A stretch of 64,000 nt of DNA, from positions 1 to 64,000 of the forward strand of contig NZ_ATVA01000017.1 in the NCBI RefSeq assembly GCF_000420485.1, written 5' to 3'. Under the pieces are notes generated by a model. That model had not been told where the DNA came from. It made no database searches and saw nothing but the letters and a program-made list of their open reading frames with translations. This DNA comes from Paucidesulfovibrio longus DSM 6739. Lineage in GTDB: Bacteria; Desulfobacterota; Desulfovibrionia; Desulfovibrionales; Desulfovibrionaceae. Shown in pieces: positions 16,940 to 27,580 of this stretch (the stretch's first letter is position 1; every line of letters begins with the position of its first letter). The position numbers and the translations under genes were made by a program.

Positions 16940-17647
16940 CTAGGTTTCCGTTCTCTTGCCCTTCTTCATCTGCAGGCCGATGCCCTCGGAGAGGAAGAAG
17001 ATGGCGAAGCCCCACCAGAGCGTATAGATCACGTAGAAGACCAGGGCGAAGGCCAGGGTGCCCGCCTTGGACGCAGCGCTCTGCGGCTGGATGCCGTAGA
17101 AGTTGTAGCCCACTTCCACGCCCTTGGCGATGGCCGTCTGGATGAACAGGGCGGGCTTGAAGTGCTTTTGCAGGTTCAGTTCCGTGATGGTCCCAGTGAG
17201 GACCTTCCACCAGAGGAACATGACGCGTCTGGCCTCGATGCCGTACTTGGCCTCCAGCTCTTCGCCCTTGTTGAAGAACATGGCGTCCGAATCCGCCAGG
17301 GCAGCGGCCAGGAGCTTGCCCAGGTCCGCCTCGTAGCTGAGTCCGGCGTCGGCGGAGGTCACGCTCGCGCCGTTGCGCTCCAGGATCACCGCTCCTTCCG
17401 CTGCCAGGGCCGCTTCTTCGGAAAGCACCGTGACCGCGATCATATTGCCGTCGAATTCCTTGGCCTGCTCCATGACCTTGGGCATGTAGTAGGTCGAATC
17501 CTTGGCGATGGAGTTGAACAGGGCGTCCGAGGCGTGGAACGCGTTCTGCCCGCCGAAGTTGGGGGTGAACATGTACCAGAGAACCACAAAGAAGCTCACG
17601 GCCAGGGCCGCGCCCCACGTAAAGTGCTTTTTATCCTGAATCAACAT
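16940..17647 (-). CDS. Two-TM membrane protein of the TauE/PEP-synthase-like operon
   Basis: This 235-residue protein has one N-terminal membrane helix (about 12-28, AALAVSFFVVLWYMF) and one near the C-terminus (about 198-222, FALVFYVIYTLWWGFAIFFL), with some 160 mostly polar residues between them. The topology suggests a periplasmic middle domain. The end is basic (KKGKRTET). I recognise no named family. It starts 3 bases after the TauE gene and ends 12 before the PEP-synthase-like gene, so the three were probably selected as a unit. Confidence 0.75.
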   Translation of the reverse strand: MLIQDKKHFTWGAALAVSFFVVLWYMFTPNFGGQNAFHASDALFNSIAKDSTYYMPKVMEQAKEFDGNMIAVTVLSEEAALAAEGAVILERNGASVTSADAGLSYEADLGKLLAAALADSDAMFFNKGEELEAKYGIEARRVMFLWWKVLTGTITELNLQKHFKPALFIQTAIAKGVEVGYNFYGIQPQSAASKAGTLAFALVFYVIYTLWWGFAIFFLSEGIGLQMKKGKRTET

Positions 17648-17650
17648 GAC

Positions 17651-18907
17651 TTACGCCTCCCTGAGCTGACCGATCTTCATGATGAAGGTGCCCACGACCC
17701 AGATGCCGAAGATGGCCACCACAATGAAGAAGACCCAGTTGCCTATTTGCGTCAACAGTATTCCGGTGGACTTCTCCAGGACGATGAACTTCATCTCCGC
17801 GAGCTTGCCCGGCAGGGCGAAGAGGCGGTTGGCGAAGCCCGCCAGGATGGCGACCGCGTAGAACCCGCGAATGTAGATGCCCTTGACCAGCTTGGTGGTC
17901 AGCGCGCCCACCTGGATGCCCAGGAGCGAGCCGAGCAGCATGCCCATGGCCAGGGTGTAGAAGATGAAGCCGTAGATGGCGTACTGGCTGATGGCCGCGA
18001 AACCCGCGGTGAAGATGATCTGGAGGATGTCCGTTCCCACGGTGGTGAAGGAGCTGACGCCCAGGATGTAGACGAACATGGGGAAGGTCAGGAAGCCGCC
18101 GCCCACGCCCATGATCGCGGCCACGAAGCCAACGATGGCGCCGCAGATGGCCACGTAGAGCGCGGGAATCTTCTTGCCGCCGGGAACCAGGTCTTCGTCG
18201 AAGGTCAGCAGCGGCGGAATCTTGGAGGCCTGGAGCCGCGCGGGCAGGCCCTTGCCGGAATCGCCGCCTCCGCCGTGCGCGTCGCCGTCGCCGCCGGCCT
18301 TGCGCAGCTTCAGGAAGTCGAGCAGCGCGTAGATGCCCAGGAAGCCGAGCAGCACCACGTACACCAAGGAGATGAACGTGTCCGAGAGCACCGGGTTGAG
18401 GTTGTAGAGATAGTGGTTGATGAACCCGCCGCCGACCACGCCCACGATGGAACCCGCCAGGAAGGCCACGGCCAGCCCCACGGAGACGTTGCCCAGCTTC
18501 TTGTGCACGGTGGTGCCCATGATCGCCTTGGCGAAGATGTGGAACAGGTCCGTGCCCACCGCGAGAATGCCCTTGATGCCCGCGCTCATGAGCGCCGGGG
18601 TGATGATGAAGCCGCCGCCCGCGCCGATGCAGCCCGTGATCAGGCCTGCGGCCACGCCGATGAAGATGGAGACCAGGAAGATCTCCGGGGTGTAGAAGGC
18701 CGGGCTGTAGGCCTTCTTGCCGCCCAGGATCTGGGGCAGCGTGCCGGGATCGGCGGCCATGGCCACGGAGAACAGGATGGCCGGGAGGGCCACCAGCAGC
18801 AGGATGAGCAGGCGCTTCCTGCTCTTCAGGATATTCATGGACGTCTCATAGTCCCACCGGGCGTGGGCTGCGGACGCCATGCACATCAGCTCGTAGATTT
18901 TTCTCAT
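17651..18907 (-). CDS. TauE/SafE family permease
   Basis: A 418-residue membrane protein contains the two TauE half-repeats, each with the family's glycine-rich motif: GCIGAGGGFIITPALMSAGI near residue 95 and AAIMGVGGGFLTFPMFVYI near residue 255. The halves are joined by a Gly/His/Asp-rich cytosolic loop. TauE/SafE proteins export sulfite, sulfoacetate or other small organosulfur anions. In a sulfate reducer a sulfur oxyanion is a reasonable guess but is not shown. A GAGGAG site lies 10 bases before the ATG at 18907. It sits between the response regulators and the two-TM protein. Confidence 0.85.
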   Translation of the reverse strand: MRKIYELMCMASAAHARWDYETSMNILKSRKRLLILLLVALPAILFSVAMAADPGTLPQILGGKKAYSPAFYTPEIFLVSIFIGVAAGLITGCIGAGGGFIITPALMSAGIKGILAVGTDLFHIFAKAIMGTTVHKKLGNVSVGLAVAFLAGSIVGVVGGGFINHYLYNLNPVLSDTFISLVYVVLLGFLGIYALLDFLKLRKAGGDGDAHGGGGDSGKGLPARLQASKIPPLLTFDEDLVPGGKKIPALYVAICGAIVGFVAAIMGVGGGFLTFPMFVYILGVSSFTTVGTDILQIIFTAGFAAISQYAIYGFIFYTLAMGMLLGSLLGIQVGALTTKLVKGIYIRGFYAVAILAGFANRLFALPGKLAEMKFIVLEKSTGILLTQIGNWVFFIVVAIFGIWVVGTFIMKIGQLREA

Positions 18908-18962
18908 GGGTCTTGCACTCCTCTCCAATGATCGTTGCGTTAGAAAGTTTCCCCGTCCATTC

Positions 18963-19409
18963 TCAAACGTCGTCATCGTTTCCGGACGTTCCCCGTTTCG
19001 CAAGCCTGTCCGAGGTCGCCCGTATTTTCCGTTCGTGCAGATCCTTGCGCGTGTAGGCGTCCTGGATCTTGAAAAGCAGTTCGTCGATGTCCATGGGCTT
19101 CATGAGGTAGTCGAAGGCGCCCAGCTCCATGCCCTGCACCGCCGCGTCCAGGTCCGCGTGCCCCGTGAGCAGGATGACCTCGGTCAGCGGGTGCTCGCGC
19201 TTGAGCGCCCGCAAGGCCTCGATGCCGCCCATGCCGGGCATTTTCACGTCCAGCACGACCACATCCGCAGGGTTGGCGTGAAGCTGCTCCAGGGCGGCTT
19301 CGCCGGAATGGGCCGTTTCCGGCCTGAGTCCGCGCCGTTGCAGCCGCTTGCCCAGCGTCTGCAGAAACTCGGCCTCGTCGTCCACAAGCAGCAGCCTGAT
19401 GGGTTCCAT
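18963..19409 (-). CDS. Single-domain response regulator (third of three)
   Basis: The 148-residue protein is a receiver domain with all key residues: the acidic pair in LLLVDDEAEF, the phospho-Asp in VVVLDVKMPG, Thr in LLTGHAD and Lys in DYLMKPMD. A charged helical tail (KDLHERKIRATSDRLAKRG) follows. There is no DNA-binding domain. The start at 19409 has GTGAGG 5 bases upstream; a GTG two codons earlier overlaps that site. It is the last of three receivers between the kinase and the TauE gene. Confidence 0.9.
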   Translation of the reverse strand: MEPIRLLLVDDEAEFLQTLGKRLQRRGLRPETAHSGEAALEQLHANPADVVVLDVKMPGMGGIEALRALKREHPLTEVILLTGHADLDAAVQGMELGAFDYLMKPMDIDELLFKIQDAYTRKDLHERKIRATSDRLAKRGTSGNDDDV

Positions 19410-19416
19410 GCGCACC

Positions 19417-19794
19417 TCACTTGCCCACGGCCTGCCGAATCTTGGCCAGCAGGTTATCCAGTTCGCAGGGCTTGAGCAGATAATCGAAGGCCCCGTGGGC
19501 CATGCCGTCCCGCGCCGCCTGCTCCGAGCCGTGGCCCGTCAGCATGATCACGGGCAGTTCCGGGACCATCTTCTTGAGAATGCTGAGCACCTCGATGCCG
19601 TTCATGTCCTCCATCTTGAGGTCGACCACGGCCACGTCGAAGTCCTGGCCGCGCAGCTTCCGGATGGCGTCGGTGCCGGAAAGGGCCGGAGTCACCTGGA
19701 CCCCCCGCCTGCCGAGCCGCTTGCGCATGACGTCCACGAACCCCGCCTCGTCGTCCACGAGCAGCAGCCGTATGGTTTCCCTCGCGCTGGACAT
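19417..19794 (-). CDS. Single-domain response regulator (second of three)
   Basis: The 125-residue protein is essentially a bare receiver (CheY-like): LLLVDDEAGF, phospho-Asp in VAVVDLKMED, Thr in IMLTGHGSE and Lys in YLLKPCE. There is no output domain. It starts at 19794 after a GGGAGA site and ends 7 bases before the next receiver. Its sequence differs enough from its neighbours (MEDMNG in place of MPGxxG) to suggest a separate role rather than a fresh duplication. Confidence 0.9.
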   Translation of the reverse strand: MSSARETIRLLLVDDEAGFVDVMRKRLGRRGVQVTPALSGTDAIRKLRGQDFDVAVVDLKMEDMNGIEVLSILKKMVPELPVIMLTGHGSEQAARDGMAHGAFDYLLKPCELDNLLAKIRQAVGK

Positions 19795-19822
19795 GCCGTC
19801 TCCCGCCTGTTTCCGTTCCGGC

Positions 19823-20257
19823 CTAGTCGCCGCGCCGCAGGGCGATGCTCTGGGCGCGGGCCTCGATGATCTTTTCCTCGTGCTGCCGCTTCTTGGTGGC
19901 GGCCGCATCGATCTTCTCCATGAGCACGTCCATGTCGCTCGGCTTCATGAGATAGTCGAAGGCGCCGAGCTTCATGCCGTCGATGGCGGTTTCCACGGTG
20001 GCATGCCCCGTGAGCATGATCACCTCCACCAGCGGGTATTCCGCCTTGATGCGCTTGAGCGTGTCCACGCCGTCGATGCCGGGCATCTTCACGTCCAGCA
20101 CCACCACTTCCACGTCCGGCGCGGCAGCCAGCGCGTCCAGGCACTCCTGCCCGCTGAAGGCGGCGCGCACGTCCACGTCGCGCTTTGTCAGCCGCCGGGT
20201 CATGGCCTCCACAAAGGCCTTTTCGTCATCCACCAGCAACACGGTGGCCACACTCAT
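19823..20257 (-). CDS. Single-domain response regulator (first of three)
   Basis: This 144-residue receiver protein has the full residue set: VLLVDDEKAF, phospho-Asp in VVVLDVKMPG, Thr in MLTGHATV and Lys in LMKPSDMD. Its charged C-terminal helix (ATKKRQHEEKIIEARAQS) resembles the tail of the third receiver. It lies 75 bases after the histidine kinase gene on the same strand and is the likeliest direct partner of that kinase. There is no DNA-binding domain, so output must be through protein contacts. Confidence 0.9.
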   Translation of the reverse strand: MSVATVLLVDDEKAFVEAMTRRLTKRDVDVRAAFSGQECLDALAAAPDVEVVVLDVKMPGIDGVDTLKRIKAEYPLVEVIMLTGHATVETAIDGMKLGAFDYLMKPSDMDVLMEKIDAAATKKRQHEEKIIEARAQSIALRRGD

Positions 20258-20332
20258 GATCCTCCCTCCTCGTTTCCGGTTTCCCGTTCCAGTTCCCCTG
20301 ACAGCGACCGCCCGGCGGACGCCGTCGAAAAA

Positions 20333-22043
<1,711 letters not shown>

Positions 22044-22054
<11 letters not shown>

Positions 22055-22433
22055 GCCCCACCTCCGCGCCGCCGGAACCCGGATGCGCGCGCCCGAGCGC
22101 GCGTCTCACCGCCACGCCGAGCGCGTCGATGCGCCCGCTCTTTTCCACCAATTCCACCACGGCAGGTCCCGGCGGCACCAGTTCGCCGACTCCATGTCCG
22201 TGCAGCACGAGCGGCAGGCCCGGATGCTCGGAACGGAGAAAGCGCAGCAATGCTTCGCCGCCACGCGAAGGAAGATCAGGATCGACGATGAGCAGGTCCG
22301 GAAGAACTTCCGAACCGAGCAGGCGTTCCATGTCCTCGCTGCTGCCCGCCCCGCGCACGCCGAAGCCGCGATTCCGAAACTCCCGGCCAAGGAATTCGCG
22401 CACATGCGGGTTGCGGTCCACAATGAGGATCAT
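22044..22433 (-). CDS. Degenerate receiver-domain protein, first gene of the operon
   Basis: This 129-residue protein begins MILIVDRNPHVREFLGREF like a receiver and keeps one likely phospho-Asp (LLIVDPDLPS). The second acidic residue of the DD pair is Arg (VDRN), the Thr position is HGHG, and the Lys position is VEKSGR, so phosphorylation may be altered or lost. A glycine-rich tail ends the protein. An AGGAAAGAG site precedes the ATG at 22433, and a perfect sigma-54 promoter lies 54 bases upstream. The stop overlaps the kinase start by 11 bases, indicating translational coupling. Confidence 0.75.
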
Positions 22434-22486
22434 GATCTCTTTCCTGTTCACGGTTACTCTCGCTTCCTCGTTCTGCATTCCATAAG

Positions 22487-22501
22487 GCAATGAACGTGCC
22501 A
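22487..22501 (-). promoter_or_regulatory. Sigma-54 promoter of the kinase/TauE/PEP-synthase-like operon
   Basis: On the minus strand TGGCACGTTCATTGC matches the -24/-12 consensus with the correct 10-base spacing. Transcription should begin near 22475, leaving a leader of about 43 bases before the ATG at 22433. Upstream, GATTTTTTAC (22626-22617, 125 bases before the TGGCAC) is identical to a 10-mer in the upstream region of small-RNA unit 1, a possible shared enhancer site. Confidence 0.85.
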
Positions 22502-22691
22502 GATTTCACGAAGCCATACGCATTTTCAAACCCCCGTCGGCAAAGGATAAATTCCGGCGAAATTCTCCACCGAATCGGTTCTTTACGGCTTCCGGTGTCA
22601 GCTCCCTTTACACCTCGTAAAAAATCCGTCCGCTCCCGCTCCGGCGGCGCGCCTTGCGCCGAGGGCGCGATCGCGGTACGTCTGCCCCGCT

Positions 22692-23552
22692 ATGAGCAAG
22701 AAGAACAAAAAGCCCCGCCCAGGGCCGGAAACGCTGGAACTGCCGCTTTGCGGCGTGGATTCGCACGCCCACCTGGACATGCGCGATTCGGAAGCGGACG
22801 AGGACGGGCGTGAACTGCCCGATGATCTGGAAGAAGTGCTGCGCGCGGCGAAAAACGCGGGCGTGGCCCGCGTGGGCAACGTCTTTCTCGGCCCGGAGGC
22901 CTACGAACGCGGTCGCGGACTCTTTGCCGCGCATCCCGAAGTCTTTTTCATCCTCGGCATCCACCCCACAGACGCGCTCCACTACACGCCCGAACGCCTG
23001 GAAAAAATGCGCGCCGCCTTTCTCGCCGATCCGCGCCTGCGCGCCGTGGGCGAAATCGGGCTGGACTACTACTGGGACGACGCCCCGCCCGAAGCACAGG
23101 AACCCGCGCTGCGCGCGCAGCTCGGACTGGCGCGCGACCTGGGCCTGCCGCCCGTGATCCACTGCCGCGACGCCGAAGCCGAAACCCTGCGCATTCTCGA
23201 CGACGAAGGCTTTGCCGGACGCGCCCTGCTCTGGCACTGCTTCGGGGCCGGGCCGGAACTCGCCGAAGCCGTGCTCGCGCGCGGCTGGACCGTGAGCATC
23301 CCCGGACCCGTGACCTACCGGAAAAACGACGAGCTGCGCGCCGCCGTGGCCATGATCCCCCTGGAACGCATGCTCGTGGAAACGGACAGCCCCTACCTCG
23401 CGCCCGAACCCTGGCGCGGCAAGCGCAACCACCCCGCACTCGCGGCCTTCACCGCCGCCGCCGTGGCCGAAATCAAGGGCCTCGCGCCCGAAGAAGTCTG
23501 GCGCGCCACCGGGCAAAACGCCCTGCGCTTTTTCAGGCTGGACAACTCGTAG
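22692..23552 (+). CDS. TatD-family metal-dependent hydrolase
   Basis: The 286-residue protein has the TatD amidohydrolase motifs: the HxH metal site in DSHAHLDM near residue 25, GIHPTDAL near 89, GEIGLDYYWD near 121, PVIHCRDAEAE near 155, and ETDSPYLAPEP near 236. TatD proteins are Mg2+/Co2+-dependent 3'-5' exonucleases acting on DNA or RNA. The ATG at 22692 gives a lysine-rich start typical of the Desulfovibrio members. It is transcribed away from the signalling operon, and the 258 bases between them hold both promoters. Confidence 0.9.
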   Translation: MSKKNKKPRPGPETLELPLCGVDSHAHLDMRDSEADEDGRELPDDLEEVLRAAKNAGVARVGNVFLGPEAYERGRGLFAAHPEVFFILGIHPTDALHYTPERLEKMRAAFLADPRLRAVGEIGLDYYWDDAPPEAQEPALRAQLGLARDLGLPPVIHCRDAEAETLRILDDEGFAGRALLWHCFGAGPELAEAVLARGWTVSIPGPVTYRKNDELRAAVAMIPLERMLVETDSPYLAPEPWRGKRNHPALAAFTAAAVAEIKGLAPEEVWRATGQNALRFFRLDNS

Positions 23553-23559
23553 GACGAAG

Positions 23560-23771
23560 GCATGCCTCCGGCGGCCAAGGGGCCCGCGGCCCCTTGGAAC
23601 CCCTTTGAGCGCCGCAGCCCCCATGCTGCGCATGGGGGCTGCGACGCGGGCTTCACCAAAAAAACTACAGCGGAGCCAGACCCGCGCGGCCCCCTGATGC
23701 ATTTGCATCAGGGGGCCGCGCCGAATGGGATTCTCAAGGGGCATTGCCCCTTGAGCCGCCGGAGGCATTCT
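23560..23771. repeat. Palindromic mosaic repeat, copy D
   Basis: The ends are GCATGCCTCCGGCGGC and GCCGCCGGAGGCATTC. The left hairpin is AAGGGGCCCGCGGCCCCTT, followed by a hairpin with arms CGCAGCCCCCAT and ATGGGGGCTGCG, another with arms CGCGGCCCCCTGATGCA and TGCATCAGGGGGCCGCG, and the right hairpin CAAGGGGCATTGCCCCTTG. Layout matches copies A and B, while the stems differ in sequence and keep their pairing. It lies 8 bases after the tatD-like stop. Confidence 0.85.
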
Positions 23772-23840
23772 TTTTCGTCTTTCGCCTCAAGTTTTTCCTG
23801 CGCCGGTCCGATAGGTGGGATGTACCCAACCGGAGAAACC

Positions 23841-24623
23841 ATGCGCATCGACGGCACGAACCTGAACCACGTCATGCTCCAGAACAGGAGCCGGAACAGC
23901 GGATCATCCCTTTCGGGAACGTCCGCCGGTTCCGTTTCGGGCGTGGTGCCGCGCATTGCCACGGCCACGCCGGGCCAGGGCGAGAGCGAGACCTTCGCCA
24001 ACGAGATCGCGCGGCGCGCAGGCGCGTATCTGGACGGGAACGGCCAGCCCAAGGACGCCTCGACCCTGAGCGCCGGGCTGACCGACGCCATGGACTGGCT
24101 GCGGGAGAATTTCGGCGACGACGTGGCCACGGCCGCCGAGGGCATGGTTCTGGGGGGCACGGCCGGCGGCATCACCGAGGAAAATCTCGGCAACAGCCTG
24201 ACCAATGTGCTCAAGATGGTGGACCGCAATTTCGGCATCGCGGCCGGGGATTCGGCCATCGCCAGGTTCAACGGCGGGCTGAACGATTCCATCAACGGGT
24301 TCTTCGACAACGGGCGGGACGAGCTGTTCCTGGCCGTGCCGTCCAAGAACGCTTCCGGCCTCAGCCAGAGCGCGGTCCTGGGCGACCTGACGGACCGCGT
24401 GCTTTCTTCTTCCGGCGCGAGCGATGCGCCGAGCGGCATGGAGCAGCTCCTCGATTCGCTCAAGGCCGACCTGGACGAAGCCCTGCAAAAGGCCCAGGAA
24501 AGCTCGAACGCCGATTCCGGCTTCTCCCCGAAGGCCCGCACGTCCCAGGCTTTAAACGGCTACGCTGCCGCGTCCGGCCTCTCCGCCGATTCCGGTCCGG
24601 CTCTGCTGTCCATGAGCGTGTAG
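23841..24623 (+). CDS. Unknown Ser/Gly-rich protein
   Basis: The 260-residue protein is soluble, acidic and rich in Ser, Gly, Ala and Asn, with no signal peptide or membrane helix. The N-terminus MRIDGTNLNHVMLQNRSR followed by a Ser/Gly linker (SGSSLSGTSAGSVSG) resembles the disordered starts of flagellar or type-III-exported proteins, but this is only an impression. A central helical domain spans about 45-230. The ATG at 23841 has CGGAGA upstream; the frame extends further up only through the repeat element. I recognise no family. Confidence 0.6.
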   Translation: MRIDGTNLNHVMLQNRSRNSGSSLSGTSAGSVSGVVPRIATATPGQGESETFANEIARRAGAYLDGNGQPKDASTLSAGLTDAMDWLRENFGDDVATAAEGMVLGGTAGGITEENLGNSLTNVLKMVDRNFGIAAGDSAIARFNGGLNDSINGFFDNGRDELFLAVPSKNASGLSQSAVLGDLTDRVLSSSGASDAPSGMEQLLDSLKADLDEALQKAQESSNADSGFSPKARTSQALNGYAAASGLSADSGPALLSMSV

Positions 24624-24720
24624 CAACATCCCTTTTCCGGGAGCCAAGGTGCGATGGCCCGCGAGGCTCCTCGCCTTTCGCGCGAAGAGCGGAATAACGG
24701 ACACCGACCTCTGCCGAAGC

Positions 24721-27429
24721 TCACTGCTTTCCGCAGAGAGCGGCTGCTTCCCCGGTTCCCACGCTGCCCGACCAGGAACTGGACATCCACCAATTGTCCG
24801 GCTGCGCGCTCTTGCGGCAGGACCAGAACTCGTATTCTCCCACGCAACGCCCGTTCTCCAGTCGAATGGCCTGGATTGCGCGCATCTCCGCGCCACAGAA
24901 ATCAGAATAAGCCCGCCGCGCGGACTCGACGAGTTCCTGCTGTTCCGGTCCCATCTTCCATTGATGCAGACAGGCGCAGGCCTGCTCCGGCGAAGGTCTG
25001 GACGGTGCGGTTTCCTGAACAGGTCGGGCTTTGGTGGCGGGGGGTGCGGGCTTCGGATTGTCCGGTATCGATTCCGGCTTCGTGCGCGGCAGGACGCCCT
25101 TGTTATTTTCGCGCCCCTTGTCTTCGGGCAGGGGGGTCAGCCGCACCACGGCCACCGCGTCATCGCCGGGACGCACCTCCGCGTTGGCCATGCCTTTTTG
25201 GTATCCCGGCGCACCGGCACGGACGGAATACGTTCCCGCTGAAACCGCGTCGAAACGCACCTCGCCGACGCCGTCCGCTGCGCCGGACAGTCCGGACGGC
25301 CCGGATGCGGCCACTCCGGCCCCTGGAATCGGTCTTCCCGTGGCCGCATCCAGCACGCGGACAAGCAAAGCGGACCGATCCAGTCCGGCGATCAGACGAA
25401 CGCTCCGCTGGGCGCGTCTGTCTTCGAAACCATCCTTATACGTAATCGTGAAGGTCAAATCCGCGGCGAACTCGCCGACCGCGCCCTTTCCTGGCCGCGC
25501 CAGCAGCGCAAGACTCTTCGCGGCAAAACGCCCGCCCCCCGAACCGAGCCGGATGGCGGCGCCGTCCGCGGGCCACGGCCCGGTCAGAATCCAGCCCGTG
25601 TTTTCGCCCAGGCGCACCGCGCAGCGCACGTCGTATCCCGGTCGGTACTGCTCCGTCAGGTTCGCCTTGAGCCATTGCGCCGCCTTTTCCCAGCCCCGTT
25701 CGCAGATGATTTTTTCGTAGTAGCCCGCTGAGGGCGGCACGATTCTGCCGAAACCGAACTCGCCCATGAGCAGCACCTCGAAGCGAGCCACGCCGTCATC
25801 CGCCGTGGTGACGCGCGCGAGGCCGACACTGCCCTCCCCGGCTTCGCGGCCATTGACCACGACTTCCAGCGGACGCGGCACTCCTTCATAGTCGCCCAGG
25901 GCCAGAAGCAGCCCCTCTTGCTGCCGGGCGGAAAGCCAATCCTGTGATTTCTCCAGATCGACGGACATCTGCGCCAGCAGGCGCGGCGTCACGTCTCCGG
26001 CTCCTTCCGTGGCGAAAAGTCCCGCGTTCCAGCCCTTGGCTTGGTCCAGGTAGCGGTTCACTCCGGCCCGGAGCATTTCCGGACTGCCGAAGCGGCAGGC
26101 CAACGTCTCGCGAGTCAACCCCTTGAACGGGCTCTGGTCCCAAGTGAAGATATGGACCGGGGAATCCGGCGCGTAGACCCTGCCGCGCAGAAAACTGTCG
26201 TTGACGGGGTCGAAGACCAAGGCGTTTCCGGTCCACTCCACCCCTGCCACGAATACTTCTTTGACCAAGTCAGCCACGAGTCCGGCCAGAAGGGCCGGAG
26301 GCACGGCATAGCCTGCCAGGGAAATTCCCGTTTCCATGATCGCCGCCTGAGGCCCGCCTTCGTAATAGGCTTTCAGGATCATGTAGGCGTCGGCCGCGGC
26401 CAGGGGCACCCGCAATTGCTTGAAGATTCGGGAAAGAAGCTCGTCGCGCATCTTCACGGCCCGGGCAGGGCCGCCAGCCCGGTCCAGCAGTCCGGAACGA
26501 TGCAGCTTTTCCACCAATTCCACGTCGTCCCGCGCCGTAATCAGGTACCGCCGCGTATCGCGCACAAAGGCGCGCATCTCCGCCTCCAGCGCGACTTCCG
26601 AATCCACACCGAGGCGCGTGCCCAGCCGCTCCAACGCCCCGGCCGCGTCCGTGGCCGCTTCCGCCTTGTAGGCGAGCAGAGCCTGCATGCGCTCACGCAT
26701 GGCCGGCGGCAGTTCGGCCAGTCCGTCCAGGGAGCCCACGCCGCGCCGCAGTTCGGTCTTGAGAAAGCCTTCGTAATTGTTAAGATATTTTGCGGCCTTT
26801 TCCGCCTGCACCAGCGTCGGCTTCGTGGAATACCGCTCCAGGAAGATCACCGAATCTTCCACGAACCGATACGCACCTTCCACGTTCTTGGGCACGGCCA
26901 GTTCATGATCCAGCCAAAACCGCTCAGTTTGCACCCGGCGGCGCGAAAGGCCGCCCTCCCCTGCCTCGTAGACGTAACAGGAACGGTACTCGCCGGACTT
27001 GTCCGCATAGTCGTAGAAGAATTTCTGGCCCACCTCGCCCCGGAAGCGGTCCTCGAAAAGATGGTCGCGGCGCCAAGTCACGTTGATCTCGTGTTCGGCC
27101 CCGCCCGCGAGTTCGGAAACTCTGGCGCGGATGCGCTCGGCCAGTTTGCGTTCCGTTGCCGCGTCCCGGCAGCCCACGGTGACGTCAATGTCAGAGGCGG
27201 CTCCCGCCGTGCCGCTCATCCAGGAGCCCACTCCCAGCAGCCGCGCCTGCGCGGCCAGTTCCGGAGATTGCTCGAAAACGCTCTCCACGGCCCGCCAAAG
27301 CAGCGCTTCCTGTTCCTGAATGCTCAGTCTCGCGCCCCACGCGGAAGCGGGCGCACACACCGCCACCGCACAGACGACCATGCAGCACGCCACCCAATAC
27401 ACGCCGACGGAAAAGAACGCCCCTCGCAT
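24721..27429 (-). CDS. Exported protein with nucleotidyltransferase motif and PEGA-like domain
   Basis: This 902-residue protein starts with a clear signal peptide (hydrophobic 8-25, likely cleavage after ASA at 28-30). Residues 67-85 (VGSWMSGTAGAASDIDVTV) match the GS...DxD signature of DNA-polymerase-beta-type nucleotidyltransferases, and EINVTW near 115 could supply the third acidic residue. A long middle region of unknown type follows. Then comes a carboxypeptidase-regulatory/PEGA-like beta domain (about 715-790), a Pro-rich linker, and a Cys-rich C-terminus. A transferase needing NTP in the periplasm is unexpected. GGAGGAGC precedes the ATG. It is last in a minus-strand run, 151 bases after cobC-cobQ. 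Confidence 0.7.
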   Translation of the reverse strand: MRGAFFSVGVYWVACCMVVCAVAVCAPASAWGARLSIQEQEALLWRAVESVFEQSPELAAQARLLGVGSWMSGTAGAASDIDVTVGCRDAATERKLAERIRARVSELAGGAEHEINVTWRRDHLFEDRFRGEVGQKFFYDYADKSGEYRSCYVYEAGEGGLSRRRVQTERFWLDHELAVPKNVEGAYRFVEDSVIFLERYSTKPTLVQAEKAAKYLNNYEGFLKTELRRGVGSLDGLAELPPAMRERMQALLAYKAEAATDAAGALERLGTRLGVDSEVALEAEMRAFVRDTRRYLITARDDVELVEKLHRSGLLDRAGGPARAVKMRDELLSRIFKQLRVPLAAADAYMILKAYYEGGPQAAIMETGISLAGYAVPPALLAGLVADLVKEVFVAGVEWTGNALVFDPVNDSFLRGRVYAPDSPVHIFTWDQSPFKGLTRETLACRFGSPEMLRAGVNRYLDQAKGWNAGLFATEGAGDVTPRLLAQMSVDLEKSQDWLSARQQEGLLLALGDYEGVPRPLEVVVNGREAGEGSVGLARVTTADDGVARFEVLLMGEFGFGRIVPPSAGYYEKIICERGWEKAAQWLKANLTEQYRPGYDVRCAVRLGENTGWILTGPWPADGAAIRLGSGGGRFAAKSLALLARPGKGAVGEFAADLTFTITYKDGFEDRRAQRSVRLIAGLDRSALLVRVLDAATGRPIPGAGVAASGPSGLSGAADGVGEVRFDAVSAGTYSVRAGAPGYQKGMANAEVRPGDDAVAVVRLTPLPEDKGRENNKGVLPRTKPESIPDNPKPAPPATKARPVQETAPSRPSPEQACACLHQWKMGPEQQELVESARRAYSDFCGAEMRAIQAIRLENGRCVGEYEFWSCRKSAQPDNWWMSSSWSGSVGTGEAAALCGKQ

Positions 27430-27580
27430 ACGCTCCTCCAGGCCTTTTGTGGACGATGCCGAGATTCTGGCCCGGAAAAAGGGAACAAGCAAGAAAAACC
27501 CGCTATGGGGCAGGTCCGCTTCCCTGCGGCGGAAACGTCGCGAAACAACGCACGCGGCCAAGGAGGGCGAACGCCGGAGG

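Noticed and set aside
14414-18931. A 1505-codon open frame on the plus strand across the PEP-synthase-like, two-TM and TauE genes
   Set aside because: It lies wholly antisense to three genes with recognisable domains. Its composition (runs of His, Gln, Gly, Arg) is what G+C-rich antisense frames give, and no domain is visible.
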